NCBI RefSeq assembly: GCF_003284895.1
Contig: NZ_QMDV01000004.1
Location: 312,501 to 376,500 of the forward strand
Reading direction: 5' to 3'
DNA length: 64,000 bases
DNA from: Pontibacter arcticus
GTDB taxonomy: Bacteria > Bacteroidota > Bacteroidia > Cytophagales > Hymenobacteraceae
Part shown: positions 20,112-29,114 of the stretch, one piece after another
Position numbering within the stretch: the first letter of the stretch is position 1
How the letters are laid out: every line of letters begins with the position of its first letter
Program-made: the position numbers and the translations under genes
Notes under the pieces: model-generated
Told to the model about the DNA's origin: nothing
The model's input: only the letters and a program-made list of their open reading frames with translations
Database searches by the model: none

Positions 20112-20735
20112 ATGAACCACCAACAGGACCAATTAGAAACGCTACACGAGATCCGGAACATCATGGATCGCTCTTCCCGGTTTATTTCGCTTAGCGGACT
20201 TTCCGGAATTGCAGCCGGTGTTTCGGCGCTGATAGGGGCAGCCGTGGTGAAATGGTACCTGGTTTCAAATAACATCGCTTATACAGAGAACGCAGCAATT
20301 GCCCTGACGCGCGAAGCTGTAATGTTTATACTGGCAGTGGCGGGCCTGGTATTTATACTGGCGCTTTGCTCTGCTACCTATTTTACAGCCCGCAATGCCC
20401 GCAAATCAAACCACCGGGTATGGGACAGCAAAACGGAGCGCATGCTGGTAAATTTATTTATACCGTTGGCAGCAGGCGGCATTTTTTGCGGCGTGCTTAT
20501 TTACCATGAGCTGTTATACCTGGTGGCACCGGTTATGCTGATCTTTTATGGTTGCGCGCTGCTGAATGCCAGTAAGTATACTCTAAGCGATATCCGCTAC
20601 CTGGGCATTCTGGAGATTGCGTTGGGTTTGGTGGCCAGCTTTTTTGTGGGCTATGGTTTACTCGCCTGGACACTGGGTTTTGGCGTGTTGCACATCGTGT
20701 ATGGTACGCTGGTGTACTTTAAATACGAACGCTAG
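20112..20735 (+). CDS. Polytopic membrane protein, first gene of a regulated operon
   Basis: 207 residues with about six membrane segments. The cytoplasmic lead contains ETLHEIRNIMDRSSRFISLSGLSGI. I recall similar proteins beside winged-helix regulators in Bacteroidota, but no function is known to me. The start codon lies 20 bases after the -7 element/operator. The regulator gene follows after 7 bases. Confidence 0.75.
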   Translation: MNHQQDQLETLHEIRNIMDRSSRFISLSGLSGIAAGVSALIGAAVVKWYLVSNNIAYTENAAIALTREAVMFILAVAGLVFILALCSATYFTARNARKSNHRVWDSKTERMLVNLFIPLAAGGIFCGVLIYHELLYLVAPVMLIFYGCALLNASKYTLSDIRYLGILEIALGLVASFFVGYGLLAWTLGFGVLHIVYGTLVYFKYER

Positions 20736-20742
20736 CAGACCT

Positions 20743-21045
20743 GTGAAAGATTATTTTGAAAATATAAACAAAGCCTTCGAAAGCAAGGCGCGGCTTGGCA
20801 TCATGTCGGTTTTGATGGTAGAGGACCGTGTGGATTTCAGTACGCTGAAAGATACGCTGCAACTAACAGACGGCAACCTGGCCAGCCACCTGCGCGCACT
20901 CGAAGAGGCCGCTTACTTACTTGTAGAAAAGCAGTTTGTAGGGCGCAAGCCGAACACCACGTACCAAGCTACTAAAACAGGCCGAGAAGCTTTTAACGAA
21001 CATTTAAACGCACTGGAGCAACTGATTTTAAACAACCGGAAATAG
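20743..21045 (+). CDS. Winged-helix transcriptional regulator (PF13601-like)
   Basis: 100 residues starting at GTG 20743, 7 bases after the preceding stop; the longer open frame from 20617 reads out of frame through the upstream gene and is rejected. KARLGIMSVLMVEDRVDFST, LKDTLQLTDGNLASHLRALE and RKPNTTYQATKTGREAF make a compact winged helix like the MarR/ArsR-type DNA-binding domain PF13601. It probably represses its own operon through the palindromes ACTTTG-N5-CAAAGT at 20087-20103 and TACTTTG-N5-CAAAGTA at 21068-21086. Confidence 0.85.
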   Translation: MKDYFENINKAFESKARLGIMSVLMVEDRVDFSTLKDTLQLTDGNLASHLRALEEAAYLLVEKQFVGRKPNTTYQATKTGREAFNEHLNALEQLILNNRK

Positions 21046-21067
21046 CAGCTAAATTTTTTTATTTTTA

Positions 21068-21086
21068 TACTTTGAAATACAAAGTA
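21068..21086 (+). promoter_or_regulatory. Palindromic operator (copy 2), TACTTTG-N5-CAAAGTA
   Basis: A perfect 7-bp inverted repeat with a 5-base spacer, nearly identical in sequence, spacing and downstream ACTTTA to the operator at 20087-20103. It lies between the regulator gene and the next gene, so an internal controlled promoter is likely. A further half-site TACTTTG follows at 21105-21111. Confidence 0.65.
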
Positions 21087-21123
21087 CTTTAAAGTATAAG
21101 TTCATACTTTGAACACATCTAAT

Positions 21124-21462
21124 ATGGAACAGAAAAATAACGATCAAAACCAAACTATCCATCCGGCATCCGTGGGCAAGCGCATGCTACAGGGCGCAGT
21201 AATCGGCTTTATACTAATTACTTTTTTCCTGGTTGGTGCCGGCGAGCCTGAGCCCGAATGGCCAGCTTACTGGATGGTAAAACCACTGCTTGTTGTTCCG
21301 GCTGCCGGTGCGCTCGGAGGGCTTTTTTTCTTTAACATGGATCATCTGCGTTTCCAGGGCGGCTGGCGAACGGTAATAGCTTATGCACTCAGCCTGCTTG
21401 TGTTTTTGGTGGTCTTGTGGCTGGGCACTGTGCTGGGCTTGCACGGTACCATGTGGGATTAA
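21124..21462 (+). CDS. Small membrane protein, unknown
   Basis: 112 residues from the ATG at 21124 (a TTG at 21109 is in frame). Three hydrophobic segments lie near residues 23-38, 52-70 and 86-104. No motif was recognised. It is first after the internal operator and probably belongs to the same envelope-related set. Confidence 0.65.
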   Translation: MEQKNNDQNQTIHPASVGKRMLQGAVIGFILITFFLVGAGEPEPEWPAYWMVKPLLVVPAAGALGGLFFFNMDHLRFQGGWRTVIAYALSLLVFLVVLWLGTVLGLHGTMWD

Positions 21463-21518
21463 CAACGTAACTTTCTCAATTCAAAAATCTTAACCTAACC
21501 ATTTTAAAGTATAAAGCT

Positions 21519-21851
21519 ATGAACACCCATCAGAATCTGGAAAATGAGCTGCCTGCAAACGAAGGCACACGGGCTTTAAACATCATCAGCTGGCTTTTCG
21601 GAACCCTGTTTTTTGCCATCGGTGTAGTAAACACTTTTTGGGGCAACGACCCGGCTTTCGGAGTTTTTATCGTGCTGCTTTCGCTGGTTTATTTCCTGCC
21701 TGTAAACGACATACTGGATAACATAATCGGCTTACGCATTACCCGCATGTGGTTAGTGAAGATTCTGCTGGGCATGTTCATCATCTGGGCGGCCATGGGA
21801 GTAGGGGAGCTGTTCGATAAGATAGAACTAATGCTGCTGGATCTGAAATAA
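21519..21851 (+). CDS. Small membrane protein, paralogue of the protein at 23529-23801
   Basis: 110 residues with about three membrane helices. The C-terminal half (VLLSLVYFLPVNDIL, then WLVKILLGMFIIW and GVGELFDKI) aligns with the protein at 23529-23801 (MLLAVLYLPQTNALL, LLKIILGIVLIMF, GVSDLGDMI). The two are therefore duplicates within one operon. Function unknown. Confidence 0.7.
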   Translation: MNTHQNLENELPANEGTRALNIISWLFGTLFFAIGVVNTFWGNDPAFGVFIVLLSLVYFLPVNDILDNIIGLRITRMWLVKILLGMFIIWAAMGVGELFDKIELMLLDLK

Positions 21852-21916
21852 AACGATTAACCATTAATTTAAAATCAATCAATTAACTAAAGTATAAACC
21901 ATTAAAATTTAAACTT

Positions 21917-22207
21917 ATGATGACACAGAACAGAAGACTTTTCGGTATTATACTTGGCGTGTTGGGTATACTTCTTATTCCGTTGGTAGCCATGCAGTTT
22001 ACCAGCGAAGTAGATTGGGATTTATTCGATTTTGCCGTGATGGGTACTTTACTGCTGAGCACCGGGCTGCTATGCGAATTTGTGATCCGGACGGTAAAAA
22101 ACAAAGATTACCGCATCGGTTTGCTGGCTCTACTGGTGGTAGCGCTTTTCCTGATCTGGGCGGAGCTGGCAGTTGGTATTTTGGGGTCTCCTTTTGCCGG
22201 AAGCTAA
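21917..22207 (+). CDS. Small three-helix membrane protein, unknown
   Basis: 96 residues, mostly hydrophobic, with helices near residues 9-26, 39-60 and 70-90. No recognised domain. It is co-directional, with gaps of 65 and 57 bases to its neighbours. Confidence 0.65.
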   Translation: MMTQNRRLFGIILGVLGILLIPLVAMQFTSEVDWDLFDFAVMGTLLLSTGLLCEFVIRTVKNKDYRIGLLALLVVALFLIWAELAVGILGSPFAGS

Positions 22208-22264
22208 GTATGATTTGCGCTGTCAGAAACTAAAAGGTAGCCACCACAAAGTATAAAATCAGCC

Positions 22265-23509
22265 ATGAAAGAAGAGATACGCATGCAGCTTAATAATCCC
22301 GGTGAGCTGGAAAAGTTGTACCGAAGCAACAAAGGTCCCTTTAAACGGGAGTTCGGTGTACTGTACCCCGAAGTGAAGGGCAACGCCCTCGCTGATTTCT
22401 GGAACGAGCGGCTTAACTACGAAAGCGACGACATTAACTGGGGTACCACCAGAGAGTTAGTGCTGGTGATTCTGGCATCGCTGGTAGCAGGTTTTATCGC
22501 CAAAATTCCGGTTATATTTGGTGTTGATGAAGAGTTCTTTTATCCGCGAAATATAGGATTTATCTTTCTGCCGATATTAGCTGCTTACTTTGCCTGGAAA
22601 AACAAAGTAGATGCAAAAATGCTTTTTGTGATTTTCGGGGTGATGCTTCTCTCGCTTTTCTACATCAATTTGCTGCCTGCTTCTACGACAAGCGATACCT
22701 TGCTGCTGGCCTGCATCCACCTGCCTTTGTTGCTTTGGGCTTTAGTAGGAGCGGCTTTTGCCGGAAACAACCTTCGGGATTATACAAAACGCCTGGATTA
22801 CCTGCGCTACAACGGCGACCTGATCGTGATGACCACGCTTATCCTTATTTCGGGTGGCATTATGACCGGGCTTACTATCGGGTTATTTTCCCTTATCGGC
22901 TTTCAGATCGAGGATTTATACTTTGGGTATGTTGGTATTTTCGGGTTGGCTGCTGCACCCATAGTTGGTACGTACTTAACCCACACTAACCCGCAGCTCG
23001 TCTATAAAGTATCGCCGGTTATCGCCAAAATCTTTAGCCCGCTGGTATTGGTTATGCTGGTTATTTACCTGGTTGCTATTTTCTATGCAGGCAAAAACCC
23101 ATACAACGACCGCGAATTCCTGATCATCTTTAATTTACTTTTGATCGGGGTGATGGCCATTATTTTCTTTTCGGTAGCAGAAAACGCTAAAAGTACGGGC
23201 AGCACGACTGCTACCTGGATACTTTTCCTTTTGGCTGCGGTAACTATACTTGTAAATGGGATTGCGCTGTCGGCTATTGTTTTCAGGATTGCGGAGTGGG
23301 GCATCACGCCTAACAGACTGGCCGTTTTGGGAAGTAATATGCTGATGCTGCTAAACCTGCTCCTGATCTCTTTTTCACTTTTCAGATCCCTTACCAGCAA
23401 ATCTGATGTTGCGAGCATTGGGAGAGCGATCGCTGTTTTTCTGCCGGTTTATACTATCTGGGCAATAATTGTGGTCTTCTTGTTTCCGCTGTTTTTTAGC
23501 TTTAACTAA
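22265..23509 (+). CDS. DUF4153-like polytopic membrane protein
   Basis: 414 residues. An acidic cytoplasmic N-terminus (about 70 residues, with PGELEKLYRSNKGPF) precedes about ten membrane helices. The arrangement and the motif NNLRDYTKRLDYLRYNGD between helices are like DUF4153 proteins, which often neighbour winged-helix regulators in Bacteroidota (from memory). It is probably the main product of this operon; the activity is unknown. Confidence 0.75.
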   Translation: MKEEIRMQLNNPGELEKLYRSNKGPFKREFGVLYPEVKGNALADFWNERLNYESDDINWGTTRELVLVILASLVAGFIAKIPVIFGVDEEFFYPRNIGFIFLPILAAYFAWKNKVDAKMLFVIFGVMLLSLFYINLLPASTTSDTLLLACIHLPLLLWALVGAAFAGNNLRDYTKRLDYLRYNGDLIVMTTLILISGGIMTGLTIGLFSLIGFQIEDLYFGYVGIFGLAAAPIVGTYLTHTNPQLVYKVSPVIAKIFSPLVLVMLVIYLVAIFYAGKNPYNDREFLIIFNLLLIGVMAIIFFSVAENAKSTGSTTATWILFLLAAVTILVNGIALSAIVFRIAEWGITPNRLAVLGSNMLMLLNLLLISFSLFRSLTSKSDVASIGRAIAVFLPVYTIWAIIVVFLFPLFFSFN

Positions 23510-23528
23510 TCCCTAAAATATACTTATT

Positions 23529-23801
23529 ATGAACAAGACCTTAACTGGTACAACTATACTTAGCGGTATCTTCGCCATAATTTTAGTGGTAGTCGGCCTC
23601 CTGAATCTGTTTTTAATTCATCCTGTTCCCGGCATCGCTTATATGCTGCTTGCCGTGCTATACTTGCCCCAAACCAATGCGCTGCTCATGCAAAAGTGGG
23701 GCTTCCATATCCCGGGTTTACTGAAAATTATCCTGGGCATTGTGCTGATTATGTTTACACTAGGCGTAAGCGATCTAGGCGATATGATCGATAAAATGTA
23801 G
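23529..23801 (+). CDS. Small membrane protein, paralogue of 21519-21851
   Basis: 90 residues with helices near 10-30, 32-45 and 60-78. It lies 19 bases after the DUF4153-like gene and is the last gene of the operon. Its C-terminal half resembles the protein encoded at 21519-21851. Function unknown. Confidence 0.7.
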   Translation: MNKTLTGTTILSGIFAIILVVVGLLNLFLIHPVPGIAYMLLAVLYLPQTNALLMQKWGFHIPGLLKIILGIVLIMFTLGVSDLGDMIDKM

Positions 23802-23939
23802 GCTGTATCTAACTGATAAGACTGTATAAGTGTAATGCTTTTGTAGTTGGCCATTCGCAAGCGATAAGGCCTCTGATCCTGAGCAGGAACCTTTTAAGCA
23901 CCGGCCCGTTGAGTACCTTGAAAACTAACTAAAAAGACT

Positions 23940-24131
23940 ATGAACGAGACAGAATACAGAGCACGCGGAAACTGGAATGAGATGAAAGGCAAAATGAAAC
24001 AGGGGTACGGGCAGTTAACAGATGATGATCTGACATATGATGAGGGAAAAGAAGACGAATGGTTAGGCAAGTTGCAGCAGAAGCTGGGCAAGGCGAAGCA
24101 TGAAGTTAAAGAATGGATAGATAGCTTATAA
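23940..24131 (+). CDS. CsbD-family stress protein
   Basis: 63 residues. RGNWNEMKGKMKQGYGQLTD followed by an acidic linker and a second amphipathic helix is the CsbD fold. These small, soluble proteins accumulate in general stress in other bacteria; the molecular role is unknown. It is followed 33 bases later by a terminator, so it is probably a single-gene unit. Confidence 0.9.
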   Translation: MNETEYRARGNWNEMKGKMKQGYGQLTDDDLTYDEGKEDEWLGKLQQKLGKAKHEVKEWIDSL

Positions 24132-24164
24132 TAATCCGCTCTATCAGACAAATTAATAGAAAAG

Positions 24165-24188
24165 CCCTGAACCTGATTCAGGGTTTTT
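24165..24188 (+). terminator. Rho-independent terminator after csbD-like gene
   Basis: A 7-bp stem, ccctgaa / ttcaggg, with a 5-base loop and a following TTTTT. Confidence 0.85.
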
Positions 24189-24348
24189 CTATTTAAGAGC
24201 GAGCACCGCACTTCGAGATTTTTTTTGGAAGTATAGCTGGCACTATTCCACATCCGGGAGAGCGTGCCCACTCAAATGCTGTTTTTTAAGCACGAACAAC
24301 ACTTCGCTGCACCGAAGCAAGGCTGTAATTTATACGTTGCCAGTTAGC

Positions 24349-24489
24349 TTACCCCTCCTTTTTATCATCTCTGGCGTTAGCACGTTTTGCATTTTTTGCA
24401 GCAGCTTTAAGGCGCTCCTGGTTTTCTTTCTTTTCCTTGAATTCTTTTTGGCGTTGCTTCTTTTGTTGGTTTTCTGCTCTGGTACTCAT
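24349..24489 (-). CDS. Small highly basic protein, 46 residues
   Basis: An ATG at 24489 opens a frame of 46 codons ending in TAA at 24349-24351. The product starts MSTRAENQQKKQRQKEFKEK and continues with KENQERLKAAAKNAKRANAR, giving a charged, alanine/lysine/glutamine-rich helix without hydrophobic segments. The frame fills an otherwise empty 500-base gap. I do not recognise a family. It may bind nucleic acid or be disordered; low complexity also leaves room for chance. Confidence 0.55.
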   Translation of the reverse strand: MSTRAENQQKKQRQKEFKEKKENQERLKAAAKNAKRANARDDKKEG

Positions 24490-24673
24490 AATCTTTAGTT
24501 CAATATATTTTCTGACTGATCAGCAAAAGCGTACTCAATATACGCTTATTTATCATTTTATATGGCATCTGTTAATCCCAACTCCATTACGTAATGATAA
24601 CATGAACTTCATCACAGCTTAACAAGCTTCTTGCTTTAATTGCAGACTTTTGCATCAAACAAACAGAGATAAA

Positions 24674-25681
24674 ATGATAAAGTATTTGCTTAGTTCGTTA
24701 GTGGTCATGTTTACGCTTGATGCAGCTGTTGCTCAGAAACAAGCCGAATTTGTGATGGCCTTCGGATCGTGTAACAGGCAGAACCTGCCGCAACCTATGT
24801 GGGATGTAATTGCCAAAGAGCAACCTAACCTGTGGATTTGGTTAGGAGATAACATCTACGGGGATACGGATGATATGGCAGTTTTAAAAGCAAAGTATGA
24901 TGTACAGGCAAACCAGGAAGGGTATAAAAAGTTAGCCTCCAGCGTACCCGTTATCGGCACCTGGGATGACCACGATTATGGCCGTAATGATGCAGGCAAA
25001 GAGTATCCTTACAGGAAAGAAAGCCAGGCGCTGGCACTGGACTTTTTTAACGAGCCGGCCAACAGCCCCCGCAGAAAACAAGAAGGGATTTATGCCGCCT
25101 ATGATTACAAGCTCAAAAATAAAACCGTAAAAGTTATTCTGCTGGATATACGCTATCACCAGGATGCTTTGCAGAAAGACAGCACAAAAGCCTATTTACC
25201 AAATATGGAGGGCGATCTTTTGGGAGAGGCGCAATGGAAGTGGCTGGAAAAACAGTTAAAGGACAGTAAGGCGGATGCCCATATTATAGGTTCAGGTATA
25301 CAGTTTATACCAGACCAGCACCCGTATGAGAAATGGGCAAATTTCCCGAATACCCGCAACCGCCTGTTCAATTTGCTGGCTAAAACGAAACCCAAAGGCG
25401 TTATGCTGATTAGCGGAGACCGCCACATTGGGGAGTTCTCTAAAATGGAAGTAAAAGGTTTAAGCTACCCGGTATATGAAATCACCTCCAGCGGACTTAC
25501 CCATTCGGCTACTAATAATACTTCTGAAGTTAATCCTTATCGTGTAGGCCCTTTGGTAAACCAGAAGCATTTCGGTGTATTCACCTTTAAGGAAAATGGG
25601 AAATCATTTTCAGTGGAATTAGAACTGAAAGGAGAAAATGGGGAGCCTTTCCATACTGAGAACATTGTGCTGGCAAAATAG
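24674..25681 (+). CDS. PhoD-like phosphatase / phosphodiesterase
   Basis: 335 residues from the ATG at 24674, which gives a normal signal peptide ending near AAVAQ; a TTG 24 bases upstream is less likely. Metallophosphatase motifs are clear: AFGSCNRQ, WLGDNIYGD, WDDHDYGRND and SGDRHIGEFSK. These carry the Asp, His and Cys metal ligands of the PhoD-like family, which cleaves phosphate mono- and diesters outside the cytoplasm. The signal peptide lacks a twin-arginine motif, so Sec export is expected. A TonB receptor gene follows after a terminator. Confidence 0.92.
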   Translation: MIKYLLSSLVVMFTLDAAVAQKQAEFVMAFGSCNRQNLPQPMWDVIAKEQPNLWIWLGDNIYGDTDDMAVLKAKYDVQANQEGYKKLASSVPVIGTWDDHDYGRNDAGKEYPYRKESQALALDFFNEPANSPRRKQEGIYAAYDYKLKNKTVKVILLDIRYHQDALQKDSTKAYLPNMEGDLLGEAQWKWLEKQLKDSKADAHIIGSGIQFIPDQHPYEKWANFPNTRNRLFNLLAKTKPKGVMLISGDRHIGEFSKMEVKGLSYPVYEITSSGLTHSATNNTSEVNPYRVGPLVNQKHFGVFTFKENGKSFSVELELKGENGEPFHTENIVLAK

Positions 25682-25700
25682 CGCACCAAAAGCATGCTTC

Positions 25701-25737
25701 AAAAAGAGGCTGTCTCCGTTTGGGGCAGCCTCTTTTT
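25701..25737 (+). terminator. Rho-independent terminator after the PhoD-like gene
   Basis: A perfect 12-bp stem, aaaaagaggctg / cagcctcttttt, with a 13-base loop and a T tail. Confidence 0.9.
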
Positions 25738-25865
25738 TATACTCTCCACAGTCACTACAAATTGTTAATATAAGGCCCCTATACTTTATGAAAGGGTAAT
25801 ACTGGCGTTCCGGTTCGGTAATATGGCGAGGGTAGTTTTGCACCATACTTATACTTCGTTATAAC

Positions 25866-28800
25866 ATGACAAAACAACTCTACTACATGTTTTTTAGCTT
25901 TGCCTTATGGGTATTGGCTTTTGCAGGGCAAAGCGCGCTGGCTCAGGTAACCGGTGCTTCCATTACAGGTAAAGTAACTGACGAGCAGGGGATCGGCCTG
26001 CCGGGTGTAACAATAGTAGTCCGGAACGAATCTACCGGATTTCAGACAGCTACCCTCACCAATGTGGAAGGAAGCTATTCTTTTAAACAGCTGCCACTCG
26101 GAAAACCATATGAAGTGAAGGCATCCTACATCGGGCATGCTGCGCAGGTGCAAAACAACATTGCCCTGAACCTAGGTGACCAACTAGCGGTTAATTTTAT
26201 ACTGAAACAGGCTGCTACTGGTCTGGAAGAAGTGGTGATCACGACCAATTCGCTTAGCAGCCGCCTCGACAGGGCAGGGGGCAGCACCTTTATCCGGTCG
26301 CAGGACATTGAAAAACTACCGACCATGGACCGTAACTTTACAAACCTTGCCTCACTGGCCCCAACCGTAAACGGTGGCAACATAAGCGGCCAACGCGCTT
26401 CATCTACCAACTACCTGATCGATGGTGTCAGCTCCCGCAATAACCTGACCTCAGGCGACTTGGCCAGGGGCCCATATTCCCTATCGATGGAAGCGATCCG
26501 GGAGTTTGAAGTAGTAACCAACGTATACGATGTAACCTACGGACGACAGGGAGGCGGTACGGTTAGTGCCGTTACAAAATCAGGTACAAACAAGTTTACC
26601 GGCTCGGTATTCGATTATTATCGTTCCGATTTACTTTCCAGTCCGTATGATATCCGTGGCAACAAGCGGGAACAGAACTTTACGACCAACCAGTATGGAT
26701 TCAGCCTCGGTGGCCCGATCATCAAAGACAAGCTGCATTTCTTTACGGCATTAGACCGGCAGGATGAAGCGATGCCATTCTTTATAGCCGATATACGGGA
26801 ACCCGCCGATGAAAATGCATTGCGTATCAGCAAGGGAGCACTTGATTCCCTGATCAGTATCGGGCGCGAAAAGTATGGCCTGAGCAACAACCCGCAGACC
26901 GGAGAGTTTAAACGAAAAACCAGGGCAAATACGTTCTTCGCCCGCCTCGACTGGCAGTTAAATAACCGTAACCAGTTAACGCTCCGCAATAACTACAGCG
27001 ACTGGAACAACCCTAACAGCGTAAACGACAATTCGCCAATTAACCTGTACGAAGTATACGGTGATTTCAAATCAAGGGAAAACAGTACCATGCTCTCCCT
27101 CCGGACGCAGTTCCGCCCTTCGTTACTGAACGAACTGAAAGTACAGTACCAGCGTGCTACCCGCAACTATGTTCCGAATCAGGAATTGCCTGCTGCCAAC
27201 ATACCGCGTGCTATTGTAACTGTGCGGTCAAAATTACCGAACGGAACCCTCGGAAATACACAGGTGCAGTTGGGTGGCCAGCGTTACCTGCCGGAAGATA
27301 ACCTCGAAGACCAGATTCAGTTGGTGAACACCACGTACCTGACCAAAGGAAAGTATAACTTCACCTTTGGCACAGACAATACCCTGACCTACCTGGATAC
27401 TTATATTTCGAATGAGCAAAACGGGCGTTTTATCTTTAACAGTCTCCAGGATTTCGATAATCTGAATCCATCCCGTTACGCACGCGAAGTACCGCTGCAG
27501 GGTGTGCCATCTGTGCAGCAATGGGTCCTGAACGGCTCGCTTTTCGGACAGGTACAGTACGAACCTTTGCCGCATGTAGAAGCAACTTTCGGGCTTCGCT
27601 GGGATGTAACAAGCTACCTGAATGCAGGCGAGTATAACCCTGTGGTAGAAGAGGTACTTGGCCTTCGCACCGACAATAATCCAACCGACTGGAACAACGT
27701 GCAGCCACGCCTGCAACTGAGTTGGGATGTTGCGGGCAGAAGAACGGATGTGCTGAAGTTCGGAGCCGGTATTTTCTCTGCCAACCCGATAACTTATGCG
27801 CAGGTCAATAATATACAGAACAGCGGCACAATGGTTGCAGCTGTAGATGTAACGCGCCCTGCAAACGGTGTTAACCTGGTACCGCGTCCGGATTTTCCGG
27901 CTTACCGCCAGGACCCGAACACAGCGCCCGGCCTGATACCCGGCGTATCCACTGTCTCTACCATTAACCTGAACGATCCGGACCTGCAGATGCCTTCTAT
28001 CTTTAAAGCCAATTTAAACTATAACAAAATTGTAGGCAACTGGCTGCGTTTGGGTGTTAACTTGTTGTATTCCAAAGCATGGAACAATTATGTGTACCTC
28101 GACCGCAACCTGGCAGACGAGCCATACTTCCGTTTGGCAAACGAAGACAACCGGGGGGTATTTGTGCCCGCCAGTACCATAACTGCTTCCGGTATAACCA
28201 ACAACGTGCTGGGCAGGAAAACGCAGTCGGTCGGCCGTACGCTGGAGTTTACAAATGGCGCAAAGCTTCAGCAGGCTGCCGTTATATTTGATGCAGACAT
28301 AAGATACCTGCGCGATGGTTACCTGAATGTAAGCTATACCTGGAACGACTCCCGCGACAATACTTCTTACAATGGAAATGTGGCCAATACGTCTACCTTC
28401 CGTCCTGTAAAATCTGACCCGCGCGATTTAAGTGAACTGTATTACTCCGATAACCATTTCCGCCACAAGGTAGTGGTGTTCGGTTCTACACCTAGCCTGA
28501 AAGGTTTTGTACTTAGCGGAACATTTACCGGGTTTGGCGGCTCACGTTACTCGCTGCTGGTAGATGCGGACATTAACGGCGACTTTGTGGGTGGCCCCGG
28601 TACGGATAATGACCTGGCTTTTGTGTTTGATCCTGCTAATCCGAACACGCCGGAGTCTGTGCGCATTCCGATGGAAAAAGTATTGGCAAACCCCGATAAC
28701 AGAGCAGCAGACTATATCCGGGAAAGTTTAGGAAGTATAGCAGATCGTAACGGCGGAAGCAACCCGTTTTCCGGAACCTTTAACCTGCGCCTGGCCAAAA

Positions 28801-29039
28801 CCTTTAAAACGTACAAAGAGCAAGGGCTGACTCTAAGCATCGATGCCTTTAACTTTGCCAACCTGCTCAACAAAGACTGGGGTGTAAACTACAACCTGGG
28901 TAACCAAAACCTGTTGTTTGTAACTGGTTTTGATCAGGTTAAAAAAGAGTACAGCTACCGTGTAAACGAAAACGTGGGTGTTACGCAACAAAACGGAACT
29001 CCTTATCAGATTCAGGTAGGAGCCAAGTATTCTTTTTAA
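25866..29039 (+). CDS. TonB-dependent outer membrane receptor, Oar-like
   Basis: 1057 residues. A signal peptide (cleavage near SALAQ) is followed by a carboxypeptidase-regulatory-like beta-sandwich (about residues 31-113: GKVTDEQGIGLPGVTIVV), a plug domain with YLIDGVSSRNN and VTYGRQGGGTVSAVTKSGTN, and a 22-strand-type barrel that ends in Phe (VGAKYSF). This is the Oar/adhesin-type branch rather than SusC. It likely transports or exports a substrate across the outer membrane in a TonB-dependent way. No SusD partner follows. A terminator hairpin lies 32 bases after the stop codon. Confidence 0.92.
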   Translation: MTKQLYYMFFSFALWVLAFAGQSALAQVTGASITGKVTDEQGIGLPGVTIVVRNESTGFQTATLTNVEGSYSFKQLPLGKPYEVKASYIGHAAQVQNNIALNLGDQLAVNFILKQAATGLEEVVITTNSLSSRLDRAGGSTFIRSQDIEKLPTMDRNFTNLASLAPTVNGGNISGQRASSTNYLIDGVSSRNNLTSGDLARGPYSLSMEAIREFEVVTNVYDVTYGRQGGGTVSAVTKSGTNKFTGSVFDYYRSDLLSSPYDIRGNKREQNFTTNQYGFSLGGPIIKDKLHFFTALDRQDEAMPFFIADIREPADENALRISKGALDSLISIGREKYGLSNNPQTGEFKRKTRANTFFARLDWQLNNRNQLTLRNNYSDWNNPNSVNDNSPINLYEVYGDFKSRENSTMLSLRTQFRPSLLNELKVQYQRATRNYVPNQELPAANIPRAIVTVRSKLPNGTLGNTQVQLGGQRYLPEDNLEDQIQLVNTTYLTKGKYNFTFGTDNTLTYLDTYISNEQNGRFIFNSLQDFDNLNPSRYAREVPLQGVPSVQQWVLNGSLFGQVQYEPLPHVEATFGLRWDVTSYLNAGEYNPVVEEVLGLRTDNNPTDWNNVQPRLQLSWDVAGRRTDVLKFGAGIFSANPITYAQVNNIQNSGTMVAAVDVTRPANGVNLVPRPDFPAYRQDPNTAPGLIPGVSTVSTINLNDPDLQMPSIFKANLNYNKIVGNWLRLGVNLLYSKAWNNYVYLDRNLADEPYFRLANEDNRGVFVPASTITASGITNNVLGRKTQSVGRTLEFTNGAKLQQAAVIFDADIRYLRDGYLNVSYTWNDSRDNTSYNGNVANTSTFRPVKSDPRDLSELYYSDNHFRHKVVVFGSTPSLKGFVLSGTFTGFGGSRYSLLVDADINGDFVGGPGTDNDLAFVFDPANPNTPESVRIPMEKVLANPDNRAADYIRESLGSIADRNGGSNPFSGTFNLRLAKTFKTYKEQGLTLSIDAFNFANLLNKDWGVNYNLGNQNLLFVTGFDQVKKEYSYRVNENVGVTQQNGTPYQIQVGAKYSF

Positions 29040-29071
29040 CTTCCGGCACTGGCGAATTACCAGTCATACTT

Positions 29072-29111
29072 TTAGAAACCACACTGTACCCAGGTACAGT
29101 GTGGTTTCTAA
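29072..29111. terminator. 19-bp inverted repeat between convergent genes
   Basis: Arms at 29072-29090 and 29093-29111 are exactly complementary and include aaaccacactgtacc and its complement. Placed between the ends of the TonB receptor and luciferase-like genes, it should stop transcription from both sides, although it has no long T run. Confidence 0.75.
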
Positions 29112-29114
29112 CTT

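Noticed and set aside
24437-24622. 62-codon plus-strand frame
   Set aside because: Its hydrophobic product is the antisense of the basic 46-residue frame, which has better amino-acid composition for a real protein.
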